DNA of 64,000 nt from Brevibacterium marinum (GCF_011927955.1 NZ_JAATJN010000001.1:992001-1056000), one strand, 5' to 3'; shown: positions 25,264 through 33,826, counted from the first letter of the stretch. Numbers and translations: made by a program. Notes: generated by a model not told the origin, from the sequence alone.

Positions 25264-26208
25264 GTGAACGACTACCTGCAGTCCCTCAAAGGCCGGAAGC
25301 AGAAGTGGTTCGGACTCAAGCTGCCCGTCAAGACTGCACTCGCTCAGCCGTTCCTCCATCCGATGCTGAGGACGCTCGCCCCGCACATCAGCGGCATCAG
25401 GATCGGCAGGCTGCCCGCCCCGATCGGCCTCACCGAGGTGCGCGGTCGTGCCGGAGGCGGAAACTTCTACCTCGTCGATCCGTTCCGCTGCGAGATCGCC
25501 AAGGAATTCTACTGGGGCAAGGGGCGTCGGACGGAGGAAGAGGACGCCTTCGCGCTCGACCTCATGGTCGAACTCAGCCGCGACGCCGACGTGTTCGTCG
25601 ACATCGGCGCCTATACCGGGGTCTTCACGATGGCGGTGCTGGCCGCGAATCCGGACGCGATCGCGCATTCCTTCGAAATCATCCCCGCCGTCGTCACCGG
25701 GCTGGAGCGCAACATCGCCCGCAACCGCCTCGGCGATCGGGTCACCGTCCATCCGACGGGTGTCGGCAGGCCCGGCACCACGATGCAGGTGCCCACCGGT
25801 GACGGGGGATCGGCGCTGCCGTCGTTCTACTCGACGGGAATGGACTTCGACTCCGGCGCCGAGGTGCGCTTCACCTCACTCGACGAACTCCTTCCGGACC
25901 TGCCGCCTGGCCGTCCGACGGTGACCGTGAAGATCGATGTCGAGGGGGCGGAGAACGACGTCCTCGACGACGGTCGGGAGCTGTTGGACACGCTCCGGCC
26001 CGATATCCTGTGTGAGGTCCTCGACGACCGGGCACGGCCCGAGCAGCTGATGCACGTGCTCGACCGCTTCGACTACCACTACTACCTCGTCGGCGGTGAC
26101 CATCTCGTCGCCCGTGACGAGATCGTGCCCGACCCGCATCTGCGCGATTGGCTCTTCACGACGAAGAACCCGGAGGACATGCGGGTCGCGGGCTATCCGA
26201 TCAGGTGA
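25264..26208 (+). CDS. FkbM-family SAM-dependent methyltransferase
   Basis: 314 aa. SAM-binding loop ADVFVDIGAYTGVFTMAV near residue 108, the acidic residue at the end of strand 2 (HSFEIIP), and the FkbM signature VKIDVEGAENDVLDD near residue 222. Members O-methylate sugars or polyketides; the acceptor here is unknown. An N-terminal about 80-residue extension precedes the fold. GTG 25264 has AAGGGAGAG correctly spaced. Single gene between two minus-strand genes; TATTGT at 25222-25227 is a possible -10. Confidence 0.85.
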   Translation: MNDYLQSLKGRKQKWFGLKLPVKTALAQPFLHPMLRTLAPHISGIRIGRLPAPIGLTEVRGRAGGGNFYLVDPFRCEIAKEFYWGKGRRTEEEDAFALDLMVELSRDADVFVDIGAYTGVFTMAVLAANPDAIAHSFEIIPAVVTGLERNIARNRLGDRVTVHPTGVGRPGTTMQVPTGDGGSALPSFYSTGMDFDSGAEVRFTSLDELLPDLPPGRPTVTVKIDVEGAENDVLDDGRELLDTLRPDILCEVLDDRARPEQLMHVLDRFDYHYYLVGGDHLVARDEIVPDPHLRDWLFTTKNPEDMRVAGYPIR

Positions 26209-26215
26209 CCTGAGT

Positions 26216-26280
26216 CAGCCCTGCAGGTGAAGGCTCGCCTCAGGCCTGCAGGTGAAGGCTCACCTCAGCCCTGCAGCTGA
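26216..26280. repeat. 25-base tandem repeat containing a stop codon
   Basis: Copies at 26216-26240 and 26241-26265 differ at two bases; a partial third copy (26266-26280) is the end of the minus-strand M20 gene. The M20 stop (TCA at 26265-26267) sits at the copy border, and the equivalent TCA recurs in the array. Same design as the array at 19073-19147. Confidence 0.85.
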
Positions 26281-27437
26281 TCGGCGATGAGGGCAGCGAG
26301 CAGCGCCGTGCGCGGGGCGATCTCATCGATGACGGCGTGTTCGTGTTCGGCGTGGGCGCCGTCGCCCACAGCGCCGAGCCCGTCAAGCGTCGCGATGCCG
26401 TCCCCGGCGGTGAAGTTGCCGTCCGAGGCGCCGCCCACGGACACGCCCTCAGGTACGGGCAGGCCGAGATCGGCAGACAGGGCGGTGGCGCGCTCGAACA
26501 GCGCGGCCGACCGCTCACGCTCGAACGGCGGCCGGTTGATTCCGCCGATGACCTCGACCGTCGATCCCTCGAGCTGCGGGCGGGTGGCGAGCTCACGGAT
26601 GGCGGCGTCCACACGGTCGAGTTCGGCGGCGGTGCGGGCACGGACGTCGACATCGACGCGCGCCTCGGCGGGGACGGTGTTCGTCGTGGTGCCCGCACTG
26701 ATCACGGTCGGGACCACGGAGGTGCCCGCTGACGCGTCGGCGAGATCCGCGACCAGGGGCAGGTGCAGGGCCAGAGCCATGCCCGCGTTGATCCCCTTCT
26801 CGGGTTCGAGACCGGCATGGGAGGCCCTGCCCGTGAACACGAGGGTGTAGTCGCTCGTGCCCTTGCGTTCGAGTTTGAGCGCACCGCCGGCGCTCGCCTC
26901 CATCACATACACGGCCTTCGCCTCGGCCGCCTCGGCGCGGATGAGATCGGAGGACGAAACCGACCCGATCTCCTCATCGCCGGTGACGAGGATCGACAGA
27001 CCATCGAGCCCGCCGGCGCCGAGGTGCTCAGCGACGATCGCGGTCGCATGCACACTCATGATCGCCCCGGTGAGCATGTCGAAGCTGCCCGGCCCGCGCA
27101 GGAGGCCGTCGTCGGTGGAGAAGGGTTTGCGGTCGAGGGTCCCGTGCGGCCACACGGTGTCCTGATGGTTGAGGAGGACGACGCGGGCCGGTCCCGAGCC
27201 GAAGCGCAGCCGCACATGCGCGGTGCCGTCGATGGTGACGACCTCGGCCGCGGCACCGAGGCGTTCGTTCAGAAGCTCGACGAAGTCCTGGGCGCCGGCG
27301 GCCACGGCTTCCTTGTCGTGCGAGGGAGTCTCCTTCGTGATGACGCGTTCGATGTCATCGAGGATGAGAGGAAGACGCTCGGTGGCCTTCGAGACGAGAT
27401 CTGCGGACTGGAGAGCTGAGGACTGAGAGGTGGTCAT
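26265..27437 (-). CDS. M20-family metallopeptidase, carboxypeptidase G2-like
   Basis: 390 aa. Dinuclear zinc hydrolase: NHQDTVWPHGTL (metal His and Asp), GSFDMLTGA (bridging Asp), VTGDEEIGS (catalytic Glu and metal Glu), MEAS (metal Asp/Glu), and a final HAEHEHAV (metal His), with the inserted dimerisation domain (RASHAGLEPEKGINA). The relatives cleave glutamate or other acidic amino acids from acyl or peptidyl groups. Leaderless: TAGAAT (27449 to 27444), six bases, ATG 27437. Confidence 0.87.
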   Translation of the reverse strand: MTTSQSSALQSADLVSKATERLPLILDDIERVITKETPSHDKEAVAAGAQDFVELLNERLGAAAEVVTIDGTAHVRLRFGSGPARVVLLNHQDTVWPHGTLDRKPFSTDDGLLRGPGSFDMLTGAIMSVHATAIVAEHLGAGGLDGLSILVTGDEEIGSVSSSDLIRAEAAEAKAVYVMEASAGGALKLERKGTSDYTLVFTGRASHAGLEPEKGINAGMALALHLPLVADLADASAGTSVVPTVISAGTTTNTVPAEARVDVDVRARTAAELDRVDAAIRELATRPQLEGSTVEVIGGINRPPFERERSAALFERATALSADLGLPVPEGVSVGGASDGNFTAGDGIATLDGLGAVGDGAHAEHEHAVIDEIAPRTALLAALIADQLQG

Positions 27438-27443
27438 GACCAG

Positions 27444-27449
27444 ATTCTA
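27444..27449 (-). promoter_or_regulatory. -10 box of leaderless M20 gene
   Basis: TAGAAT on the minus strand, six bases before ATG 27437; no ribosome-binding site. Confidence 0.6.
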
Positions 27450-27539
27450 CGACGGGGTCTGCGGGGCAGGTTCCGGCGTCCGCATCATGCGACGACATTC
27501 GGCAAGCGCGGACCCGGCCGTCTGTGGTTTGCTTGACCT

Positions 27540-29018
27540 ATGGGTGAGGAAGTCAGTTCCAAGCGATATACGCCGGAAGAGCGCACGCTGTATCGGGAGA
27601 AGCTCGCGGAGAACCTCGAACTCTTCGACACGTATCTGCGCCACGCAGAGTTCAAGTCCGCGGGCACGATCGGTCTGGAGCTCGAACTCAATCTCATCGA
27701 CTCCGACAATCAGCCGAGCCTGCACAACACGCAGGTCCTGCAGCGCCTCGACGATGACTACCAGTCCGAGATAGGCGGGTTCAACCTCGAACTCAACCAT
27801 CCGGTCCTGCAGGTCGCCGGGCGCGGACTGAAGACCCTCGAAGCCGGAGTCGCGCATCGGCTGGACAAGGCACGGAAGGCCGCCGAGGCGGAGGGGCTGA
27901 CGGTCACATCGATCGGAACGCTGCCGACCCTGAGCACCCAGTTCCTCTCCGCAGCGAAGTGGATGACCCAGGAGAACCGCTACGAGGCGCTGAGCAATTC
28001 GATCGTCGACGCCCGCGGCGAGTACGTGCGCATCGAACTCGACGGTGAGGAGAAGTACAAGCACGAGTTCTCCGACATCGCTCCGGAAGCCTCCTGCACC
28101 TCGATGCAGCTGCACCTGCAGGTTGCGCCCAACAAGTTCGCCGAGGCGTGGAATGCCTCCCAGGCGATCGCGGCGGCGCAGGTCGCGATGAGCGCGAACT
28201 CACCGCTGTTCGTCGGCCGCAAGCTCTGGCACGAATCCCGGATCCCCGTGTTCAGCCAGGCCATCGACACCCGCACTCCCGAGCTCGTCAACCAGGGGGT
28301 TCGGCCCCGAGTGTGGTTCGGAGAGCGGTGGATCACCAGCGTCTTCGACCTCTTCGAGGAGAACGTCCGCTATTTCCCGCCCCTGCTGCCGGAGATCAAG
28401 GACTTCGTCGAGTTCAGCCAGGCCGATGCGCCGAAGCTCTATGAACTCAATCTGCACAACGGCACCGTGTGGCGCTGGAACAGACCGATCTACGATTCCT
28501 CGGACTCCGGCGCCCACATCCGTGTGGAGAACCGACTGCTCCCGGCCGGGCCCACTCCCATCGACATGGTCGCCGACGCCGCCTTCTACTACGGTCTCGC
28601 CGAGTTCCTCGTCGGAGAGAACCGTCCCGTGTGGTCGAGGATGTCGTTCCGTGAAGCTCAGGAGAACTTCTTCGCCTGCGCCAAGGACGGCATGCACGCA
28701 CGGGTGACCTGGCCGAAGATCGGCCACATCGACGTCGCGGACCTTGTGCTCGACGTTCTCATTCCACAGGCGCGGAGGGGGCTGAGTCGTCTGGGCATCG
28801 ACAAGGACGTCATCGACGAATACATGTCGATCATCGAGGGCCGGGCCGAGCGGCGTGCCAACGGCGCGACCTGGCAGCTGAGGATGCTCGACCATCTGGC
28901 CCCGAACAGCGCCCCGGACTCATCCGAGCGCCGTGAGGGCCTGAAGCAGATGATGGACGCCTACGTGGCGAATCAGGTCTCGGGCGACCCCGTCCACACC
29001 TGGTCCCTGCCCAGCTGA
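27540..29018 (+). CDS. GCS2-type glutamate-cysteine ligase-like protein
   Basis: 492 aa. GTIGLELELNLID near residue 42 is the acidic ATP/Mg site of the carboxylate-amine ligase (GCS2) fold, followed by FNLELNHPV, ASCTSMQLHLQV (substrate loop) and AHIRVENRLLPAGPTP (ARG-like catalytic strand). These proteins join glutamate or another acid to an amine; actinobacterial members are often annotated as glutamate-cysteine ligases though the product is rarely proven. No Shine-Dalgarno sequence precedes ATG 27540; a weak -10 (TTTGCT) lies six bases upstream. Confidence 0.75.
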   Translation: MGEEVSSKRYTPEERTLYREKLAENLELFDTYLRHAEFKSAGTIGLELELNLIDSDNQPSLHNTQVLQRLDDDYQSEIGGFNLELNHPVLQVAGRGLKTLEAGVAHRLDKARKAAEAEGLTVTSIGTLPTLSTQFLSAAKWMTQENRYEALSNSIVDARGEYVRIELDGEEKYKHEFSDIAPEASCTSMQLHLQVAPNKFAEAWNASQAIAAAQVAMSANSPLFVGRKLWHESRIPVFSQAIDTRTPELVNQGVRPRVWFGERWITSVFDLFEENVRYFPPLLPEIKDFVEFSQADAPKLYELNLHNGTVWRWNRPIYDSSDSGAHIRVENRLLPAGPTPIDMVADAAFYYGLAEFLVGENRPVWSRMSFREAQENFFACAKDGMHARVTWPKIGHIDVADLVLDVLIPQARRGLSRLGIDKDVIDEYMSIIEGRAERRANGATWQLRMLDHLAPNSAPDSSERREGLKQMMDAYVANQVSGDPVHTWSLPS

Positions 29019-29026
29019 GCACCGTC

Positions 29027-29044
29027 GTCGCAGCTGTCGCAGCT
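29027..29044. repeat. 9-base tandem repeat after the GCS2 gene
   Basis: GTCGCAGCT twice (29027-29035, 29036-29044), starting nine bases after the GCS2 stop codon. Confidence 0.6.
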
Positions 29045-29060
29045 GCCTCAGCCTCGTAGG

Positions 29061-29109
29061 TGGACGATTTGGACCGAAGTTTCGCTGTCGGAGCGGTCCA
29101 AAACGTCCA
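29061..29109. terminator. Long bidirectional hairpin between convergent genes
   Basis: Arms 29061-29076 (TGGACGATTTGGACCG) and 29094-29109 (CGGTCCAAAACGTCCA) pair over 16 bases with one A-A mismatch; 17-base loop. It separates the GCS2 gene from the cupin gene and probably stops both transcripts. Confidence 0.7.
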
Positions 29110-29139
29110 GCCAAGGGACCGATTGCTGGGTTGGACCCG

Positions 29140-29436
29140 TCAGAGGCGTTCGATCTCGACGAAGACGATGTCATCGGTGCCGTCGGGATTCGAGACCTCA
29201 TGCTCGGAGCCCGCGGCGCGTGTGTAGCTGACGCCGGCCTCGAGGTCGGCGACGATCGACGTCCCATCCGAGTTCCGCACGTGCATCGCGTCGGTGACCA
29301 TCGGCACGACGACGTACTCGTAATCATGCTTGTGCATGGGAATGATCCCATTGGGCTGGATGGTCCACCTGGTCACACGGAAGACTCCGTTGTCGAGCTG
29401 GATCTCACCTGTCGAACCGGTGTTCGTCTCACTCAT
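29140..29436 (-). CDS. Small cupin-domain protein
   Basis: 98 aa, a single cupin barrel. PMHKHDYEYVVVPM provides the first metal motif and AGSEHEVSN the second, so a mononuclear metal site is likely. GGAGGAG is well placed before ATG 29436; the open frame upstream to 29694 overlaps the divergent gene and has no site. Function unknown; relatives include small cupins with dioxygenase or sensing roles. Confidence 0.75.
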   Translation of the reverse strand: MSETNTGSTGEIQLDNGVFRVTRWTIQPNGIIPMHKHDYEYVVVPMVTDAMHVRNSDGTSIVADLEAGVSYTRAAGSEHEVSNPDGTDDIVFVEIERL

Positions 29437-29602
29437 GATTCCACTCCTCCTGATCGTCATCGATGATCTGCTCTTCACCCTAGCCGTCTGTGCCGTCGCA
29501 TCCCAGCCCCACGCGACCGTCTTCTCGCTCGCCTCGTCGACTGCGACAGTGGTGCGTGACCGGTGGCACAGACGACCCGCCTCGGCGGTTAGCATGAGCA
29601 GT

Positions 29603-30175
29603 ATGCGATACCCATATGCTGACATCGACGATGTCGAAGACGATATCCGCGAACAGATTCTGGCGGTGTCGGAGAAGTCGGGCTTCGTGCCCAACGTCTT
29701 CCTCTCCCTCGCCCGCCGTCCGGCGGAGTTCCGCGCATTCTTCGCCTACTACGACGCCCTCATGGAGAAGGAGACCGGGAACCTGAGCAAGGGAGACCGG
29801 GAGATGATCGTCACGGCCACCTCGGCGGTGAATAACTGCCTGTACTGCGTCGTCGCCCACGGAGCCGTGCTGCGGATCATGGAGAAGAAGCCCCACGTGG
29901 CCGACCAGGTGGCCGTCAACTATCGGCAGGCCGACATCACCGACCGACAGATGGCGATGCTCGACTTCGCGATGACGGTCTGTGAGGAGCCCTGGACGCT
30001 CGGCGATGCCGACTTCGCGGCCCTGGCCGAGCACGGATTCGACGACGAAGACGCCTGGGACATCGGCGCGATCACCGGATTCTTCGGCTTGTCGAATCGG
30101 ATGGCGCACGTCGGGTCGATGATGCCCAACCCCGAGTTCTACCTCATGGGACGCGTCCCCCGCGAGAGGAAGTGA
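29603..30175 (+). CDS. AhpD-like peroxidase-related protein
   Basis: 190 aa, carboxymuconolactone decarboxylase-like all-helical fold. The active motif NNCLYCVVAHG (CxxC plus His) lies near residue 80, with the family's FVPNVFLSLARRPA near the N-terminus and GFFGLSNRMAH near the C-terminus. Such proteins reduce peroxides or protect against electrophiles through the CxxC pair. TAGCAT (29590-29595) lies seven bases before ATG 29603; ATG 29594 in the same frame overlaps this box. Followed at three bases by the aminotransferase gene. Confidence 0.82.
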   Translation: MRYPYADIDDVEDDIREQILAVSEKSGFVPNVFLSLARRPAEFRAFFAYYDALMEKETGNLSKGDREMIVTATSAVNNCLYCVVAHGAVLRIMEKKPHVADQVAVNYRQADITDRQMAMLDFAMTVCEEPWTLGDADFAALAEHGFDDEDAWDIGAITGFFGLSNRMAHVGSMMPNPEFYLMGRVPRERK

Positions 30176-30178
30176 GCG

Positions 30179-31390
30179 ATGACCATGAGCACCCACACGA
30201 GCGCGCCCCGCGTCTCCGACCGGGCCGGCCTGGTCCAGCCCTTCGCCGCCATGAACATCGTCGCCAAGGTCCAGGAGATGTCACGCAGCGGCCGTGACAC
30301 CATCGCCATGTGCCTCGGCGAACCGAGCCAGGGTGCATCGGGCCCGGTGCGCAGGAGAGCCGCCGAGGTGGTCACCGACGGGACGAACCTCGGCTACTCC
30401 CCGGTCTTCGGCATCCCCGAACTGCGCGAATCCATCGCCGGGCACTACCGCGCCTGGTACGGCCTCGACGTGGATACCGAACGGATCGCCATCACCACCG
30501 GATCCTCCGGTGCCTTCCAGACAGCCTTCCTCACCTGCTTCGACGCCGGCGACCGTGTCGCGCTCGCACGTCCCGGCTACGGTGCCTACAAGAATATCCT
30601 CGCCGCCCTGAACTGCGAGGTCGTCGAGCTCGACTGCGGCGGAGACCACGGCTTCCAACCCACCGTCGAACTCCTCGAACAGGCACACGCGAAGGCCCCG
30701 CTCAAAGGGCTGATGCTCGCCTCGCCGGCGAATCCGACGGGGACGATGATCACCGGCGACCACCTCGGCGAGCTCGTCGCCTGGTGCGTCGAGCACGACG
30801 TGCAGGTGATCTCCGATGAGATCTACCACGGCATCAGCTACATCGGGACCCGCGGTGAGACCGCGCTCGCCCACGATGACAATGCCATCGTCATCTCCTC
30901 GTTCTCGAAGTACTGGGCGATGACCGGGTGGCGACTCGGCTGGGCGATCCTGCCCGGGGAGCTGACGAACCCGGCCCAGAACGTGACCGGGAACCTGTCG
31001 CTGTGCGCCCCGGTCCCCGCCCAGCATGCGGCCGTCGCGGCCTTCACCGAGGAGTCCTACGCGGAGTGTGAGGCGGCGGTCGACTCCTTCGCTCGGGCCC
31101 GCAAACACGTTCTCGACGCGACGGCCGACCTGGGGTTCACCGATATGGCACCGCCCGATGGGGCCTTCTACATGTATGCGCGCATCGACGAGATCCTGCA
31201 ACGGTCGCACCCTGACATCGTCACCGCGACCGATTGGTGCGAGGCGCTCCTCGACGCCACCGGAGTCGCTCTGGCGCCGGGTGACGACTTCGACTCCGTC
31301 AACGGCTCCCGCTCGGTGCGGCTGTCGCTGGCCGTCGGCGCGGACAAGACCGCCGAGGCGCTCGAGAAGATCCTCGACTTCATGAGATGA
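30179..31390 (+). CDS. Class I/II PLP-dependent aminotransferase
   Basis: 403 aa, fold-type I. GSSGAFQTAFLTCF binds the cofactor phosphate, ASPANPTGTM and VISDEIYHG hold the ring, SSFSKYWAMTGWRLGW carries the Schiff-base Lys, and VRLSLAVG the substrate-binding Arg. Closest in layout to aspartate/aromatic aminotransferases; the true amino acid is unknown. It begins three bases after the AhpD-like gene and overlaps the EamA exporter gene by ATGA, so the three are probably one transcript, suggesting the exporter handles a related amino acid or metabolite. Confidence 0.87.
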   Translation: MTMSTHTSAPRVSDRAGLVQPFAAMNIVAKVQEMSRSGRDTIAMCLGEPSQGASGPVRRRAAEVVTDGTNLGYSPVFGIPELRESIAGHYRAWYGLDVDTERIAITTGSSGAFQTAFLTCFDAGDRVALARPGYGAYKNILAALNCEVVELDCGGDHGFQPTVELLEQAHAKAPLKGLMLASPANPTGTMITGDHLGELVAWCVEHDVQVISDEIYHGISYIGTRGETALAHDDNAIVISSFSKYWAMTGWRLGWAILPGELTNPAQNVTGNLSLCAPVPAQHAAVAAFTEESYAECEAAVDSFARARKHVLDATADLGFTDMAPPDGAFYMYARIDEILQRSHPDIVTATDWCEALLDATGVALAPGDDFDSVNGSRSVRLSLAVGADKTAEALEKILDFMR

Positions 31391-32310
31391 CCTCGAAACC
31401 GGCTGCGAGCCACGGCGCTGCGTCCTCTGGTCTGCCGACTCTGGGCATCATCGTCTCGGCGATGCTTCTGGGCTCGGCAGGCCTGTTCGTCATCCTCGCC
31501 GAGGCGAGTGCTCCGACCGCGGCATTCCTGCGCTGCTGGATCGCCGTCATCGTCCTCGCACCCCTGGCGGTCGTCGAACTCCGCCGACACGGCCTGCTGC
31601 CGTCGAAGGCGGTCATCGTCGCGGTGGTCTCCGGCATGGCCTTGGGCATCGACTACGTGCTGTGGGCTCAGAGCGTCCTCGACGCGGGTGCCGGCGTTTC
31701 CACGGTCCTCATCAGCGTCCAGGTCATCGTGTTCCCCGCGCTGGTCTGGGCCTTCGGAGGATCGCGGCCGGGGTGGCTGTTCATTGCCTGCATCCCGGTC
31801 ATGATCATCGGCATGCTGCTGACCGGGGGAGTCTTCGGTGCCGATGCAGGAGCGGCGAACCCGGGACGTGGAGCGATCTTCGGAGTGCTGTCCGGAATCC
31901 TCTACGGCGTCTACATCTTCGGCATCCACCACTGTCGGAAGGCAGCGCGGGACTTCGTGGTCGCGCCCGTGGCCGTCGGCACCGTCGCAGCCGGGGTGAT
32001 GACGGCGATCGCCGGGTTCGCACTCGGCGGCCTCGACTTCGACCTGGGCTGGAGCGGATGGGGCTGGATGGTCGCACTCGCGGTCTTCGGCCAAGCACTG
32101 TCCTGGGTGCTGCTGAGCATTTCGAGTCCGCAGGTTCCTGTGCCGCGGACGGCCGCTCTCATGCTGCTCCAGCCGCTGTCGGCGGTGGTGTCGGGTGCGG
32201 TCGTCGTCGGCGAGCGGCCGACGCCGCCGCAGTGGATCGGAGCCGTGCTGGTCGTCGTCATCGTCTGGGTCGTCGGCGGTGGACCTCAAGCCCTGCGCAG
32301 AAGACGGTGA
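31387..32310 (+). CDS. EamA/DMT-family exporter
   Basis: 307 aa, ten membrane helices in two EamA repeats. Begins TLGIIVSAMLLGSAGLFVIL; the second repeat starts near GRGAIFGVLSGILYGVYIFG, and the end has the typical LLQPLSAVVSGAVVVGERPT. Family members export amino acids, metabolites or drugs. Translationally coupled (ATGA overlap) to the aminotransferase. Confidence 0.85.
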   Translation: MTSKPAASHGAASSGLPTLGIIVSAMLLGSAGLFVILAEASAPTAAFLRCWIAVIVLAPLAVVELRRHGLLPSKAVIVAVVSGMALGIDYVLWAQSVLDAGAGVSTVLISVQVIVFPALVWAFGGSRPGWLFIACIPVMIIGMLLTGGVFGADAGAANPGRGAIFGVLSGILYGVYIFGIHHCRKAARDFVVAPVAVGTVAAGVMTAIAGFALGGLDFDLGWSGWGWMVALAVFGQALSWVLLSISSPQVPVPRTAALMLLQPLSAVVSGAVVVGERPTPPQWIGAVLVVVIVWVVGGGPQALRRRR

Positions 32311-32340
32311 ACCCGGCATGCGGGGATGGTCCAGAGGCAC

Positions 32341-32700
32341 TCAGTGTTCGTGAGCCTCGATGGTGTGAGCCAGCGCGTCGAGGATGATGTGGGCGACGTG
32401 ATCGTCCTTGAGCGAGTAATAGGCCTCGCGGCCGATTCGGTTGACTCCGACGAGGTGGAGGCCGCGCAGGAACTTCAGGTGCTGGGAGACCAAGGGCTGT
32501 GAGAGTTCGGTCGATTCGACGATATGAGTCACCGTCGCTTCACCGTGGGCGAGGACCAGCAGCATCTTCAGCCGGGAGGGAGTGGCCAGCGCCTTGAACA
32601 GGTCGGCCGTCTCCGAAATGGCCTCGAGATTGTCCTCGGGATTGCGCAGGAGCTGTTCGACTTCTGGATTGACCGGGGTGGAATCTGAAGAGGAGGCCAT
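32341..32700 (-). CDS. ArsR/SmtB-family zinc sensor with alpha-5 site
   Basis: 119 aa. ArsR winged helix with recognition segment STELSQPLVSQHLKFLRG. The C-terminal helix DDHVAHIILDALAHTIEAHEH-like tail carries D99, H101, H112 and E115, exactly the D-x-H-(10)-H-x2-E spacing of the SmtB/CzrA alpha-5 zinc site; no cysteine alpha-3 site is present. It should be a homodimeric Zn/Co-released repressor. Leaderless: TAATCT (32712 to 32707), six bases, ATG 32700. It converges on the EamA gene; likely targets are its own promoter or a metal exporter such as the CDF gene at 22786. Confidence 0.87.
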   Translation of the reverse strand: MASSSDSTPVNPEVEQLLRNPEDNLEAISETADLFKALATPSRLKMLLVLAHGEATVTHIVESTELSQPLVSQHLKFLRGLHLVGVNRIGREAYYSLKDDHVAHIILDALAHTIEAHEH

Positions 32701-32706
32701 GGGTAG

Positions 32707-32712
32707 AGATTA
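32707..32712 (-). promoter_or_regulatory. -10 box of leaderless arsR-type gene
   Basis: TAATCT on the minus strand, six bases before ATG 32700. Confidence 0.55.
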
Positions 32713-32817
32713 CCGGAAATTCCGCAGCGAACTCACGTCTGCGAATCCGCTGTCGTTCGTGCTGTGCCGTTGACGGTCGATGTGCGGCTCGACCCATGAA
32801 GTCAGAGGACTCCCTGC

Positions 32818-33405
32818 TCAGCTCAGGGCTTCGACGTCGTCCTGACTGCCGATGAGGTCGTCGGCCAGCGACTTCCACTGCCCATAGGCATCGGGCAGAG
32901 CCGATCGCTGCACGGCCTGTGCCGCTTCGGTGGGTCTCATCGTGTGCCAGTCTTCGATCTGGTCGAGGCCGGGGTTCTCGATCTCCGGATTGATTCCGTA
33001 GAAGGACTTCGTGGCGTAGGAGGGGTCATTGAGCCGTTCCGGGTCGCCCCAGCCCTGTGAGGGGCGCTGCTGGAACAGGCCGACCGAATCGCGGTCACCC
33101 GAGTCGAGGTTGCGCAGGGAGGATTCCTGCAGGGCCGTCATGAGGGCGATTCTGATCGCCCGGTCGTCGAAGTCGCCGCCGCGACCGATGCCGATGATGA
33201 GTCGGGCATTGTCGATCTGCTGTTCGGTCAGTTGGTTCACTGAAGCCATCTGCATCTGCCTGATTGTGGTGGAGCCGAAGGAGACTGGCGCTTTGATGAT
33301 GATGACGGCAGCCAGTGCCAATGCCATCACTGCTGCTCCGAGGCCGATCAGGGCACCACGAAGCACGGACCGGTGGTCCTTGCGGTGTCGGGTCTGTCCA
33401 GGCAT
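32818..33405 (-). CDS. Membrane-anchored lysozyme-like (LFQQRPS) protein
   Basis: 195 aa. One N-terminal membrane helix (residues about 17-38), then an extracytoplasmic domain with TALQESSLRNLDSG and SVGLFQQRPSQGWG. The Glu after ALQ and the GLFQQ turn correspond to the catalytic Glu and GLMQI motif of lytic transglycosylase-like folds, and this LFQQRPS domain is common in actinobacterial cell-wall hydrolases. Peptidoglycan is the likely target. ATG 33405 is seven bases after TATCGT; the upstream codons to 33441 have no support. Confidence 0.7.
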   Translation of the reverse strand: MPGQTRHRKDHRSVLRGALIGLGAAVMALALAAVIIIKAPVSFGSTTIRQMQMASVNQLTEQQIDNARLIIGIGRGGDFDDRAIRIALMTALQESSLRNLDSGDRDSVGLFQQRPSQGWGDPERLNDPSYATKSFYGINPEIENPGLDQIEDWHTMRPTEAAQAVQRSALPDAYGQWKSLADDLIGSQDDVEALS

Positions 33406-33412
33406 GAATATA

Positions 33413-33418
33413 ACGATA
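33413..33418 (-). promoter_or_regulatory. -10 box of leaderless lysozyme-like gene
   Basis: TATCGT on the minus strand, seven bases before ATG 33405. Confidence 0.5.
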
Positions 33419-33567
33419 ATGCAACAAACTGAAGGATGCATGTGTCCACGCCGTGCCTTTTGTCACGAAACAATCACGGAAGTGGATTTCTCCGGTGTTC
33501 CGTCGATGGCGCGCCGATGTTCCAACTCTGCGTCATCGTGTGCAGGCGGGGCAATGAGGGAGCGGGC

Positions 33568-33573
33568 TACGAT
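33568..33573 (+). promoter_or_regulatory. -10 box of leaderless small membrane protein gene
   Basis: TACGAT, six bases (CGGGCT), then ATG 33580. Same hexamer and spacing as aroD. Confidence 0.6.
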
Positions 33574-33579
33574 CGGGCT

Positions 33580-33786
33580 ATGGCTTTTGCAAGACGACGC
33601 TATCCAAGATCTCGGCTGTTCGGGTGCCTTGTGGGCGTGATCGGGATGGTCGTCATGATGATCGTTGTCGTCGCCGTTGTGGCCACGCTGGCAATCGTGG
33701 GGGCCGGCGGCGGTGGCTCGGGGAACGGTTCGAGCGGTGACGGTGCATCGCCCGCCTCCAGCGGACACTGGTCGATCGGCGGCTGA
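33580..33786 (+). CDS. Small single-helix membrane protein
   Basis: 68 aa. Basic start (MAFARRRYPRSR), one long hydrophobic helix (LVGVIGMVVMMIVVVAVVAT) and a Gly/Ser-rich outer tail. No known family recognised. The leaderless promoter and coding-like third positions support it as real. Confidence 0.6.
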   Translation: MAFARRRYPRSRLFGCLVGVIGMVVMMIVVVAVVATLAIVGAGGGGSGNGSSGDGASPASSGHWSIGG

Positions 33787-33826
33787 GCGTTCAGAGGCTC
33801 CACCGGGCGCTGATCTCAATCCGGGC

